From assembly GCA_964655245.1 (NCBI GenBank), contig CAZZLQ010000023.1:1-34104 (forward strand): a stretch of 34,104 bases of DNA. The letters are read 5' to 3'. The notes below the pieces were generated by a model. The model was not told where the DNA came from. It saw only the letters and a program-made list of their open reading frames with translations, and made no database searches. This document shows, in pieces, positions 1 to 7,681 of this stretch. Numbering within the stretch: position 1 is the stretch's first letter; each line of letters opens with the position of its first letter. Made by a program: the position numbers and the translations under genes. The DNA comes from JBEIHI01 sp964655245. Its GTDB lineage: Bacteria; Bdellovibrionota; UBA2394.

Positions 1-45
1 CTCTCGACGTTGGAGATGTTTAGAATGAACGAAGTGAAACTTTCA

Positions 46-1101
46 TTAGAAGCTATAAGTCAAACCAGCATAGGTCTCATTGTCATAGACATTGGTACCG
101 CTGAAATTGATCTTGTTCTTCACTCGGAAGGTATTGATCAAATCGGCAGTGACGTTGTCATTGACCTTATAGCCAGCAATCAAACGTCCCGTCAGACGAG
201 TGCTGAATCCAGCGGCAGCGCCTTCGGGATTCGTGAAATCAGCTCGTGTACGAATGTTCAAATTCAGCTTGTTGGTGGCTTGAATCGTGGTGTCAGCGTT
301 CACTCGGTAGCTATAGGTTTTGGTGGCAACCGGAGTGTTGGTATCAAAAATCGATCCGGCTTCCGCTGAAACGTTCGTTGAAAGAGCACTGCTGGCTTTG
401 ATCTTAGCTCGCACAAGACCAACGCTTCTCAAATTATGAGGGTTATTGCCTGTGTTCTCATTCGCAGCCAAGACTTCGGCAGGAAGACCTGCTTTGGCAC
501 CTGCATTCAGCTGAGCTGCAAAGGGAGAAGATGAGTCAGCTTGAACAGTCACGTTGGTGTTATTCAAGAAGTCGAATCGATAACCGGCCGAGACCGACAA
601 GTTCGAGTTAATTTTGCGATAGACTTCGGAGAGGTTCGTCACAGCCAAATAATCTTCGCCAGGCAAATTGTTCATCATGGCTTGAAGATCAGAGGTGTTA
701 ACGAAGCTCCACTCAGGAGTGATTTTGAGTGTGGCGATCGCAACAGGATTGTTGAGCATATAAGAGTTCTTATTGATGCTCTTGATTTCTTGGCCTGAAC
801 CAAAACCTTGAGCTGAGGACATCTCGAGGGAGTAGCTCAACATCAAATCAAAGCTTTGGCCTTTTGAGGTTAACTCAAAGCCTGGGGTGACATAGGCACC
901 GATAGTGGCTGCTGTTTTATTGCCCGTTGTGGCGTTTTGCACAAAGGATCGCATACCGGTTCCAATCGATGGAGACATTGAAACCGAAGAAGCGGGTTGA
1001 GCCACTCCGCCGGCCGTTCCGGTAATGGTTGAGCTTTGAGCAGCCAGTGAAGCACTCGCAATCAAAGAAATCGCAAGAGCCGAACATGTTTTAAACTTCA
1101 T
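46..1101 (-). CDS. Exported, probable outer-membrane beta-barrel protein
   Basis: A 351-residue protein that starts with a clear signal peptide (basic start MKFKTCSALAIS, hydrophobic run, cleavage probably after SLAAQ or nearby). The rest is rich in alternating polar/hydrophobic segments with many T, S and N residues, and it ends YAGLTYSF; a terminal aromatic Phe is the usual signature of an outer-membrane barrel recognised by the BAM complex. I chose the ATG at 1101 because AGGGAGA lies at ideal spacing before it; the in-frame extension to 1128 adds a non-signal leader and has no ribosome site. No specific porin family is recognised, so transport substrate is unknown. It lies 134 bp downstream of thiN on the same strand with a hairpin between them, so it is probably transcribed separately. 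Confidence 0.75.
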   Translation of the reverse strand: MKFKTCSALAISLIASASLAAQSSTITGTAGGVAQPASSVSMSPSIGTGMRSFVQNATTGNKTAATIGAYVTPGFELTSKGQSFDLMLSYSLEMSSAQGFGSGQEIKSINKNSYMLNNPVAIATLKITPEWSFVNTSDLQAMMNNLPGEDYLAVTNLSEVYRKINSNLSVSAGYRFDFLNNTNVTVQADSSSPFAAQLNAGAKAGLPAEVLAANENTGNNPHNLRSVGLVRAKIKASSALSTNVSAEAGSIFDTNTPVATKTYSYRVNADTTIQATNKLNLNIRTRADFTNPEGAAAGFSTRLTGRLIAGYKVNDNVTADLINTFRVKNKINFSGTNVYDNETYAGLTYSF

Positions 1102-1195
1102 GAGATTCTCCCTTAAAAATGACGTCAATGGTTATAAAGTCCCTTTCCCTTTGAAAAGGCAGCCAACTTCTACCATGGTCCAATAGACTGTCAAC

Positions 1196-1214
1196 GGGGC
1201 CAAAGTTTGACCCC
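1196..1214. terminator. GGGG/CCCC inverted repeat between thiN and the outer-membrane gene
   Basis: Arms GGGGCCAAA and TTTGACCCC around a single G can pair over 9 positions with one G-T. It lies 22 nt beyond the thiN stop, where a terminator for the ABC/thiN operon would be expected, but there is no T-run after it. A related GGGGT/ACCCC hairpin sits at 6163-6175, so this may be a dispersed repeat rather than a terminator. Confidence 0.35.
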
Positions 1215-1235
1215 AAAGGGACGCGTCCAGCCTGT

Positions 1236-1865
1236 CTAACGCATTGAAAGTACTTGCTTTTCAAGGAGGGCATAGGCCGCACCCTCGCGCACCCAAAGCC
1301 GGGCTCTCTGCAGAAACTCGTTACTTTGGCTGATCTTGGGACCCTCACCAGCCCAATTGAGCTCCCATCTCAACCCCTCGGACTGAAGGCCGATGCGGGA
1401 ACTGACTCCTATAATAGAGAGCCGTGAAGGGCCTGTGAGCTCCAGCTCTGGCTGGTGAGCATTCAAAAGTCTGATTTGAGTCGATTCCGTCCAAAGGCAC
1501 AGAGGTAGTTCGGCGGTTTGAAGGCCGATGAGAGCTGCGAGTGAGAAGTCCACCCGCTCATCACTCCAGCCCACGATATCTACGGACTGAGCTCCTTTAG
1601 CTCGAGCGCACTGATAGGCAAGCTCGAGATCGAGTTCGGATTTGTCGGTGGGATGAGTTTGGAATTCGCAGGTCTTTGAAAAGGCCGATCGAGCCTCACC
1701 AGAAAGTGAATCCATGTCGCCCACGATGATCTTCGGTTTGAGGCCAAGACGTAGACAGTGATTAGCTCCCCCATCGACACCGATTACTAGATCCGCTTCG
1801 GAGGCGAGTTTGAGAGCTGTTGACTCATCCAGATGCTTAGCATTTCCAATCAGAAGAGCTTTCAT
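1236..1865 (-). CDS. thiN: Thiamine pyrophosphokinase
   Basis: Transfers pyrophosphate from ATP to thiamine, making the cofactor thiamine diphosphate in the cytoplasm. The 209 residues show the family landmarks in order: DGGANH (about 31-36), GDMDS (about 50-54), the substrate-binding run DKSELDLELA (about 74-83), and GWSDERVD, matching the GGRxDH motif with the final His replaced by Phe. Length is normal for ThiN. Its ATG overlaps the stop of the upstream ABC permease by 4 nt (ATGA), so it is translationally coupled to a sugar-type importer. That pairing is unusual and suggests the importer may bring in thiamine or a precursor rather than a pentose, although no TPP-riboswitch core (CTGAGA, ACCTGA) is visible ahead of the operon. 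Confidence 0.88.
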   Translation of the reverse strand: MKALLIGNAKHLDESTALKLASEADLVIGVDGGANHCLRLGLKPKIIVGDMDSLSGEARSAFSKTCEFQTHPTDKSELDLELAYQCARAKGAQSVDIVGWSDERVDFSLAALIGLQTAELPLCLWTESTQIRLLNAHQPELELTGPSRLSIIGVSSRIGLQSEGLRWELNWAGEGPKISQSNEFLQRARLWVREGAAYALLEKQVLSMR

Positions 1866-2962
1866 CGTTGCGTTCGTCGTCGACTCGTCACATCCAATAA
1901 GACCGCGCCAATGATAATGAGTCCCTTAATCACCATTTGATAGTTCGAAGGAATATTCATCAGGCTCATCCCATTGTTGACGACTCCCATCAAAAGAGCA
2001 CCCAGCAACGTACCGGTGATTCCTCCCACTCCCCCACGAAGCGAAGTTCCGCCGATGACCACAGCGGCAATCGCATCGAGCTCGTAGAGATTTCCTGCAT
2101 TGGGATCTCCAGCATCAATTCGACCGCTCTCAATCAGAGCAGAGAGTGCAACCAAAACCCCCATCAATGCGAAGGCTGACAAGAGAACCTTTTGGACCGG
2201 AAGACCGCAGAGTCGAGCGGCTTCAGGATTTCCACCGACGGCATAGACGTATCGTCCATACGGAGAATAGTGAAGAGCCACATAAAGAAGAACAAAGACC
2301 GTTGCCATGATCACGACAGGAATGGGAATGCCTTGATAAAAATAAAAGACTCGAAAGGCGATTAAGCCGATGAGTAAAATTCCCAACGACTTACCGAGCG
2401 CTTGAGACTGTCGGGTTAGAATGACAGCTGAAATGGCAGCGACACATCCAACAACAATGAGAGCGAGAGAGATTGAAGGAGGAATGAATCCTGTTCCCAA
2501 CGAGCGAAAGCTGTCTGAGAGCGGACCAATTCGGCTACCGTCACTCAATATGAGAGCGGCACCGCGTGCGATGACGAGCAAGCCGAGACTAACGACAAAG
2601 CTTGGCATTTTGAGTTTGGACACCATCGCACCGTTAAAAAATCCCAAAGCGCCGCAAACACCAAAGACTGCAAGCATCGAGACAATGGCGCCTTGAGGGC
2701 CGGCATCGCGTAGGCCCCCATCTTGAAGAAGTGCTCCCACCACGGCACCAAGAGCCAGAACTGATCCCAAACTCAAATCGATATGACCCAGCAAGATGAT
2801 GATCGTCATTCCAAATGCCAGAATACAATTGACCGAAACCTGTCGGGCCAAGTTGGTAAGATTTCGCTCGCCCAAAAAAGCTGAATCGGCCAACGCAAAA
2901 ATTCCAATGCAAAGAATCAACGTGATCAGGGGGACAAACTTGGTCCACGGAATGTTTTTCAT
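1862..2962 (-). CDS. xylH: Sugar-type ABC transporter permease (XylH family)
   Basis: A 366-residue, highly hydrophobic inner-membrane protein of the BPD_transp_2 family (RbsC/XylH), which forms the homodimeric channel of CUT2-type importers. About ten hydrophobic segments can be picked out. The family signatures are present: a loop with YVYAVGGNPEAARLCG (about 235-250), and GGTSLRGGVGGITGT (about 302-316), the cytoplasmic coupling region that contacts the ATPase. It starts 4 nt inside the end of the ATPase gene (ATGA overlap) and ends in another ATGA overlap with thiN, so all belong to one transcript. Substrate class is inferred from the XylF-like binding protein; the thiN linkage makes the true ligand uncertain. 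Confidence 0.85.
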   Translation of the reverse strand: MKNIPWTKFVPLITLILCIGIFALADSAFLGERNLTNLARQVSVNCILAFGMTIIILLGHIDLSLGSVLALGAVVGALLQDGGLRDAGPQGAIVSMLAVFGVCGALGFFNGAMVSKLKMPSFVVSLGLLVIARGAALILSDGSRIGPLSDSFRSLGTGFIPPSISLALIVVGCVAAISAVILTRQSQALGKSLGILLIGLIAFRVFYFYQGIPIPVVIMATVFVLLYVALHYSPYGRYVYAVGGNPEAARLCGLPVQKVLLSAFALMGVLVALSALIESGRIDAGDPNAGNLYELDAIAAVVIGGTSLRGGVGGITGTLLGALLMGVVNNGMSLMNIPSNYQMVIKGLIIIGAVLLDVTSRRRTQR

Positions 2963-4479
2963 GAAAGAGCCCTTTCCAAAATTCTCTCCTGCGAGATGTC
3001 TGTGCCTGACAGTACAGCTTTGATTTCTCCTCGGTTCATCACGAGCACTCGATCACTGAGAGCTACAATCTCGGGAAGTTCAGATGAAACCATGATGATG
3101 CTCAGACCCTGATGAATCAAATCACGGATCAAATGATAAATCTCAGCCTTGGCGTTGACGTCCACTCCTCGTGTGGGCTCATCCAGCAGCAAAATCGAGG
3201 GATGAAGTGCTAAGCAACGTCCAATGAGAGCCTTCTGCTGATTGCCACCGCTGAGGTTTCGAATGAGCTCGTGAGCACTTGAGGTTTTGATGCGAAGAAT
3301 TTTTTTGTAATAATCAAAAAGCTCCAGCTCCTTGGCTTGGTTGATGATGCCATTCGCTGAGAGCTTTCGAATCAGCGGCATACTGAGGTTGTCGCAAACA
3401 CCTCGGTCGAGGAAAAGTCCTGACTGTTTTCGATCCTCCGTGACCAAGCAAATGCCGGAGCGGATAGCCTCACTCGGCTCACTCCACTTGGCGCTCTGCT
3501 CTCTCAATTGGATCTGACCCGAAAGACCTCGTGCGTCGAGTGCGCCAAACAGAGCCAGGAGAAGATCCGTGCGTTTCGATCCCATAAGTCCAGCCACACC
3601 CAAGACCTCACCTTGGTTGAGTTCGAAGGAAACATCTTTGAGGACCTGTTTGTGAGTATTGGGGTCGCGATACGACAGATTCGTTACCCTCAAAAGAGTC
3701 GTTGCTTCGGATTTTTGCGGAGGTTTTGCGGGAAAGACTGAGCTGAGCTTGCGGCCGACCATCTTCTCAATCCACTGGTCTGTTTGAAACCCATCCGACT
3801 TGTGACATTCAAAGACGGATTCCCCGTCTCGCAAAACAACAATGCGCTCGCAGAGCCGAAGGATCTCATTGAATTTGTGTGAGATGTAAAGACAGGTGAT
3901 CCCCTTTGCTTTGAGTGAATCGATGAGATTCATCAGACGCTCGATCTCATGATCAGAAAGAGCTGAGGTCGGTTCATCAAAGATTAAAACATTGGCGTTC
4001 TTAGAAAGGGCTTTGGCAATCTCAACGAGTTGTTTTTGTCCGATGCTGAGCTTGGAAACAGCCACCGCGGGATCCAGCTCAAAGCCTACCGCATGGAGAA
4101 GATCTTGAGCGTCTTTGAGGAGCTGTGAGCGACTGAGAAATCCACGATGGGTCGGAAGATCGCTAATGAATATGTTCTCAGCTACGCTGAGTTCCGGAAA
4201 CAGGGCGAGCTCCTGATGAATGATGGCGATGCCTGCTTGCGTGGCATCCTTCGGTTCGGAGAATGACTGGGGCTTGCCTGAGAGAAGAATCTCGCCTGAG
4301 TAGGACCCGGCGGGCCACACTCCACTCAAGACGTTCATGAGAGTTGATTTGCCCGCGCCATTTTCTCCGATGATGCCGAGACACTCCCCTGGGTAAGCGC
4401 GTAGATCGACATTTCTCAAAGCCATGACGGTGCCGAATGACTTCGAAATGCCTTTGAGCTCTACCGACTGAGGAGTCAT
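2959..4479 (-). CDS. xylG: Sugar-type ABC transporter ATPase, two nucleotide-binding domains
   Basis: A 506-residue fused double ATPase typical of CUT2 importers (XylG/RbsA/MglA). Domain 1 has Walker A GENGAGKST (38-46), signature LSIGQ (144-148) and Walker B LIFDEPTSAL (165-174). Domain 2 has the usual degenerate Walker A, GLMGSKRTD (297-305) with no GKS/T, then LSGGNQQ (409-415) and LLLDEPTRGVD (430-440). The degenerate second site is normal in this family. It lies 8 bp after xylF and overlaps xylH by 4 nt. It powers import through XylH; it is not an exporter, given the partner binding protein. Confidence 0.9.
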   Translation of the reverse strand: MTPQSVELKGISKSFGTVMALRNVDLRAYPGECLGIIGENGAGKSTLMNVLSGVWPAGSYSGEILLSGKPQSFSEPKDATQAGIAIIHQELALFPELSVAENIFISDLPTHRGFLSRSQLLKDAQDLLHAVGFELDPAVAVSKLSIGQKQLVEIAKALSKNANVLIFDEPTSALSDHEIERLMNLIDSLKAKGITCLYISHKFNEILRLCERIVVLRDGESVFECHKSDGFQTDQWIEKMVGRKLSSVFPAKPPQKSEATTLLRVTNLSYRDPNTHKQVLKDVSFELNQGEVLGVAGLMGSKRTDLLLALFGALDARGLSGQIQLREQSAKWSEPSEAIRSGICLVTEDRKQSGLFLDRGVCDNLSMPLIRKLSANGIINQAKELELFDYYKKILRIKTSSAHELIRNLSGGNQQKALIGRCLALHPSILLLDEPTRGVDVNAKAEIYHLIRDLIHQGLSIIMVSSELPEIVALSDRVLVMNRGEIKAVLSGTDISQERILERALS

Positions 4480-4487
4480 TTCATCAG

Positions 4488-5501
4488 CTACTTTGCTGAC
4501 TCGCCGAAAACATCCTGCTTCGAATGAAATCCCGACTGGATCACTACTTCTTCCAAGTTGAGTCGATCGACGGGATAGACGGGAGTGTTGATCACAGAAA
4601 TCTCAACCTCGCCTCCGTTGGAGACCTTGCCGTCCGATTTGGGCAACTTTCCTTGAGCCAATTGAACAGCTGCTTCAGCGGCTGCTTCGGCCAGAGGGCG
4701 AATGTCCTTGAGGACTTCAAACTGCTGGCGATCCCGAGTGATGTCTCGAATAGATGCCAAATCCGCATCCGCTCCAGCGATAAAAATCTTTCCGGAGAGC
4801 TTTTGCTCGGCCACCGCCTGAACAGCGCCGCGGGCCATTCCTGAGTTGTTAGCTAAGATGGCTTGAATATTGTTTTTATGTTTTGTCAGAGCATTCTCGG
4901 TGGTGCGAAGTGCAAGCTCAGAGGACCAGCCGGGATGATATTGGTGAACGACCACTTTGATGTCAGGGTAGCGGGAAAGGACGGACTTAGCTCCCGCCGT
5001 AATAGCTTCAGCAACAGAATGACCTTGAGCACCGCTTAGAATGACCACGTTGCCTTTTTTGCCCATGGCTCTGACAGCAGCTTCAGCTTGCAATGCTCCT
5101 ACTTTGAAGGAGTCTTGAGTGACGTACAAATCAATAGGAGCATTGTTGATAATACGATCGTAGGCGATCACGGCAACGCCAGCTTCCTTGGCTGCCTTAA
5201 CCATCGAGGCGGAAGCATTGGAGTCAACCGGTTGAATCACCAGCGATTTGACTCCCGTGGAAATCATGTTTTCAACTTTAGTCATTTGCTGAGCCACATC
5301 CGATTCAGCCGAGGCAAAGATCACAGATGCGCCAAGTTCCTTGGCTTTGGCTTCAAAGAAGGCTTTGTCTTTGGCGTATCGCTCCTCATTCATATTATCG
5401 AGCACGAAACCGATTCGAAGTTCGTTTTCGGGAGCTCGCTTGCATCCACTCATTGCAAAAGTTGAAACGAGAACGACTGATAAGAATTTGAAATAACGCA
5501 T
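4488..5501 (-). CDS. xylF: XylF-like periplasmic binding lipoprotein of a CUT2 ABC importer
   Basis: A 337-residue solute-binding protein with a lipoprotein signal (MRYFKF, hydrophobic run, lipobox MSGC, Cys19), so it is anchored to a membrane facing the periplasm. It follows the D-xylose-binding protein pattern closely: an opening IGFVLDNMNEERYAKD, then MISTGVKSLVIQPVD, AYDRIINNAPIDLYVT, SGKIFIAGADADLASIR, and a C-terminal VIQSGFHSK. An AAAGGAG site precedes the ATG. It is the first gene of the xylF-xylG-xylH-thiN unit. Xylose is the ligand by homology, but the presence of thiN and the absence of any xylose isomerase or xylulokinase in the window leave thiamine-related ligands as an alternative. 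Confidence 0.85.
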   Translation of the reverse strand: MRYFKFLSVVLVSTFAMSGCKRAPENELRIGFVLDNMNEERYAKDKAFFEAKAKELGASVIFASAESDVAQQMTKVENMISTGVKSLVIQPVDSNASASMVKAAKEAGVAVIAYDRIINNAPIDLYVTQDSFKVGALQAEAAVRAMGKKGNVVILSGAQGHSVAEAITAGAKSVLSRYPDIKVVVHQYHPGWSSELALRTTENALTKHKNNIQAILANNSGMARGAVQAVAEQKLSGKIFIAGADADLASIRDITRDRQQFEVLKDIRPLAEAAAEAAVQLAQGKLPKSDGKVSNGGEVEISVINTPVYPVDRLNLEEVVIQSGFHSKQDVFGESAK

Positions 5502-5561
5502 AACACCAACTCCTTTGATTAGAATTTCGTATCGTTGTTCTCAAACTGACTCAAGCAAAAC

Positions 5562-5575
5562 TTGCCTATCGGCAA
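5562..5575. promoter_or_regulatory. Inverted repeat upstream of xylF
   Basis: TTGCC-TATC-GGCAA, a 5-bp perfect inverted repeat about 61 nt before the xylF start. It could be an operator or a leader hairpin. No riboswitch consensus was seen around it. Function unknown. Confidence 0.3.
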
Positions 5576-5628
5576 AGAGAACTTAGTGGATTCACTCGAA
5601 GCACCGCGTTTGTGAGGATTTTTGTTGT

Positions 5629-5644
5629 GGCACAGAAATTGTAT
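5629..5644 (+). promoter_or_regulatory. Possible sigma-54-type (-24/-12) promoter before the STAS gene
   Basis: TGGCACAGAAATTGTA has a perfect -24 TGGCAC, the required 10 bases from GG to the -12 dinucleotide, and TTG at the -12 element, but GT where GC is expected. It would start RNA near 5655, about 45 nt before the STAS start. It is the weakest of the six such elements in the window. Confidence 0.4.
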
Positions 5645-5699
5645 CTATTTGCCATGTGCATTCGCGTATGGCGCGATGCGGAAGTTTAGGGAGGAACTT

Positions 5700-6143
5700 A
5701 TGATTGGTGGAGAAACAAAATTCGAAGGACGCATCACAGTGTTTCATCTCAAGGATGATTTGACGACTGATCGAGTCAAGGCCTTCCTCAAGAAAATGGA
5801 AGATTTGATTGCGCAAGAAAGAGTCTTCTTGGTGGTTGATCTCGCATCGGTGAAAGAAATCTCATTGATGGGCATGGTGGCCATCTCAGCGATTTTCAAT
5901 AAATGCCGACAGGCGGGTGGAATGCTCAAGGTGGCATCCCTCACTCCTTCGGTTCGAAGATCATTTCGTCAAACGAATCTCATCAATACAATTGAAGTCT
6001 TTGATGATGTGATGGACGCGGTCAAAAGTTTCCGCAGCCACAATCTTCTGAAGTCCAAAACCTTTGCAGGCTCATTCTTTATTAAGGAGCAAAACTCCTT
6101 TGTGGGCTGGGATCGACTCCCTCAGCAGGGCTTGACTCAGTAA
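5700..6143 (+). CDS. STAS-domain protein (anti-sigma-factor antagonist-like)
   Basis: A 147-residue cytoplasmic protein; residues 1-110 fit the STAS fold (beta strand FEGRITVFHL, helix with DLTTDRVKAFLKKM, strand VFLVVDLASV, then ISLMGMVAISAI and the strand MLKVASL). STAS proteins bind partner-switching anti-sigma factors or kinases. At the loop where classical antagonists carry DSSG the sequence reads SLMG, so the phosphorylatable serine is absent and control by SpoIIAB-like phosphorylation is unlikely in the usual form. The last 35 residues are an extra tail. I chose the ATG at 5700 because GGGAGGA sits just before it; the in-frame extension to 5622 lacks a ribosome site. No kinase or anti-sigma partner is adjacent. 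Confidence 0.8.
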   Translation: MIGGETKFEGRITVFHLKDDLTTDRVKAFLKKMEDLIAQERVFLVVDLASVKEISLMGMVAISAIFNKCRQAGGMLKVASLTPSVRRSFRQTNLINTIEVFDDVMDAVKSFRSHNLLKSKTFAGSFFIKEQNSFVGWDRLPQQGLTQ

Positions 6144-6175
6144 CTGAGACTTCTGAGTCCTTGGGGTCTGACCCC
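6134..6175 (+). terminator. Cluster of hairpins at the end of the STAS gene
   Basis: CTCAG-TAA-CTGAG (6136-6148) has the STAS stop codon as its loop; an alternative pairing joins GACTCAG (6134-6140) to CTGAGTC (6153-6159). GGGGT-CTG-ACCCC follows at 6163-6175. No T-run follows, so intrinsic termination is likely but not clear-cut. Confidence 0.4.
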
Positions 6176-6232
6176 TGTGCCCCAACTTCCCTCCTAGAAA
6201 CGCCATGGAGAGCTTCTTGATCTCTATTGATT

Positions 6233-6248
6233 GGGCATAACCCTTGCA
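6233..6248 (+). promoter_or_regulatory. Sigma-54-type promoter of lipoprotein 1
   Basis: GGGCATAACCCTTGCA has GG at 6234-6235, exactly 10 bases, then GC at 6246-6247 inside TTGCA. Predicted start near 6259, giving a leader of about 25 nt that contains AGGAGCG before the ATG at 6284. The same arrangement recurs at 6981 before the paralogue. Confidence 0.65.
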
Positions 6249-6283
6249 TCCATGAGGGTGGTTGATGCGGTCAGGAGCGACAC

Positions 6284-6895
6284 ATGAAAAGGATCGTTGT
6301 TTTTTTGATGGGCCTCAGCCTAGTGGCCTGTTCTCAATCGCAAACCAAAGATCAGTTCTCTTCTTTGAATCATCAGACAGCACTTTCGGCTTCTGAGTCT
6401 GCATCGATAAGTCCGAGCACGGATTCGACAGCTCAGGCGGGTTCGGGCGGTGGCGGATCTCCAACGGCTTCTGATGCTACTCAAAAGAATGGTTCTCAAG
6501 CGCCCGCTACTGCTGCTGCAACGTCCGCGCAAAGAAGTTCGAGTGACAATACCAATCGATCGCTCACATGGCTCTTGGGCACAGTGGGAGTCATGATTGG
6601 AGCCGTGTTCGCTGCGGATGCGATTACAGGTGGACAGGCCGTGGGTTTGTTTGGAGAGAAGCGATATCTTGAAGACAAAAAAGAGCCCCAACCCCCTGCG
6701 ACGACCCCGGTGCCTCAAGCTCAAGCGCCAAACTTGCCTGCGTCGTCCGAAACGATTGTGCCGACGAAGCCCGCGGACAGTGCTCCTGTCGATGAATGTG
6801 CAATGCCTCCGTCAGGGACTGCCGCAGCCTCTTCGACGATTCAAAGTGCTCAGGATGTTGTGAAGTTTGCCGAAAGTCCCAAGACGCCTGAATAG
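6284..6895 (+). CDS. Lipoprotein with internal hydrophobic segment (paralogue 1)
   Basis: A 203-residue protein beginning MKRIVVFLMGLSLVACS, a lipoprotein signal with lipobox LVAC. After the Cys comes a low-complexity S/T/G/A/Q linker, then a hydrophobic stretch (about 93-113) followed by DAITGGQAVGLFG, a Pro-rich region, and a conserved tail DECAMPPS...SSTIQ.AQDVVKFAE. The next gene is a clear paralogue with the same order of parts. The combination of an N-terminal lipid anchor with an inner hydrophobic segment is odd: the segment could insert into the outer membrane, cross the inner membrane, or mediate assembly. No named family is recognised. Expression is predicted to depend on sigma-54. 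Confidence 0.8.
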   Translation: MKRIVVFLMGLSLVACSQSQTKDQFSSLNHQTALSASESASISPSTDSTAQAGSGGGGSPTASDATQKNGSQAPATAAATSAQRSSSDNTNRSLTWLLGTVGVMIGAVFAADAITGGQAVGLFGEKRYLEDKKEPQPPATTPVPQAQAPNLPASSETIVPTKPADSAPVDECAMPPSGTAAASSTIQSAQDVVKFAESPKTPE

Positions 6896-6980
6896 CCTGT
6901 GATCACCCAAAGCTGAGACATGGGCTCCTCGCGCTCAGCTGTCCCCATCGCTTAAAGCTGCTCTAGGGTTAGACTTCGCG

Positions 6981-6996
6981 CGGCACAGCCCTTGCA
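6981..6996 (+). promoter_or_regulatory. Sigma-54-type promoter of lipoprotein 2
   Basis: CGGCACAGCCCTTGCA matches the -24/-12 consensus almost perfectly (GGCAC, 10 bases from GG to GC, TTGCA). Predicted start near 7007, leader of about 27 nt with AGGAGCGG before the ATG at 7034. The flanking leader resembles that of the paralogue, so promoter and gene were duplicated together. Confidence 0.75.
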
Positions 6997-7033
6997 CCTC
7001 TCATCCCTGAGGTTGGCGCAGTTAGGAGCGGCA

Positions 7034-7579
7034 ATGAAAAAGATATTTGTTTTGGTTTTAGGAATGAGCCTTGTGGCTTGTTCGAAGCCTCATCATAGCA
7101 GTCAGAGTTCAAGCGGAAATCAAACAACAGCACTATCATCGGGTGAGTCATCAGTGACCCCTATTGACGCTGCGGCATCGGGCGGCGCTGGAGGTACCGG
7201 CGATGGGGGCTCAAGTGGCGGTTCAGCTTCAGGGGCTCCGAAATCCGAGGCCCCTGCACAGACGGCAGCAGCAAGTTCCGGAAAATCAAGTTCGAGTAAC
7301 GGAGGGAAAACTTCACTTTATTGGATGATGGGAACTTTTGCAGTGATCGGAGGAGTCATACTGGCTTCTGATGCCATCACCGGAGGTCAGGCCATCGGAT
7401 TGTTTGGAAAGAAGAAGTCCCCTTCTTCAACTGAGTCTTCTCAGACAGTTGTGCCCGCACAAGCAGAACCGAAATCGGATGAATGCGCTTTGCCTTTGTC
7501 TGCAGCCGAGCCCTCTTCCACCATTCAAGGTGCACAAGAAGTTGTGAAGTTTGCCGAAACTCCAAATCACTCTCAGTGA
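7034..7579 (+). CDS. Lipoprotein with internal hydrophobic segment (paralogue 2)
   Basis: A 181-residue paralogue of the preceding gene: signal MKKIFVLVLGMSLVACS with lipobox LVAC, a Gly/Ser-rich linker, a hydrophobic segment (about 96-115) running into SDAITGGQAIGLFG, then KKK and the tail DECALPLS...SSTIQGAQEVVKFAE. ATG at 7034 is preferred over the upstream TTG at 6992, which lies inside the promoter; AGGAGCGG is the ribosome site. The most conserved parts between the copies are the hydrophobic segment with DAITGGQ and the C-terminal tail, which are therefore the likely functional pieces. Function unknown. Confidence 0.82.
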   Translation: MKKIFVLVLGMSLVACSKPHHSSQSSSGNQTTALSSGESSVTPIDAAASGGAGGTGDGGSSGGSASGAPKSEAPAQTAAASSGKSSSSNGGKTSLYWMMGTFAVIGGVILASDAITGGQAIGLFGKKKSPSSTESSQTVVPAQAEPKSDECALPLSAAEPSSTIQGAQEVVKFAETPNHSQ

Positions 7580-7681
7580 TTCTCACTGTCCCGCCGCAAA
7601 AACCCCAACCGCCATGTTATGTAAACTTGTTAGCGCAACATTTTATCATCGACCAAACCAACAACTCCCTACCCCACCGGT

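Noticed and set aside
5502..5620. TPP riboswitch ahead of the xylFGH-thiN operon
   Set aside because: The conserved CTGAGA and ACCTGA cores are absent on the transcribed strand.
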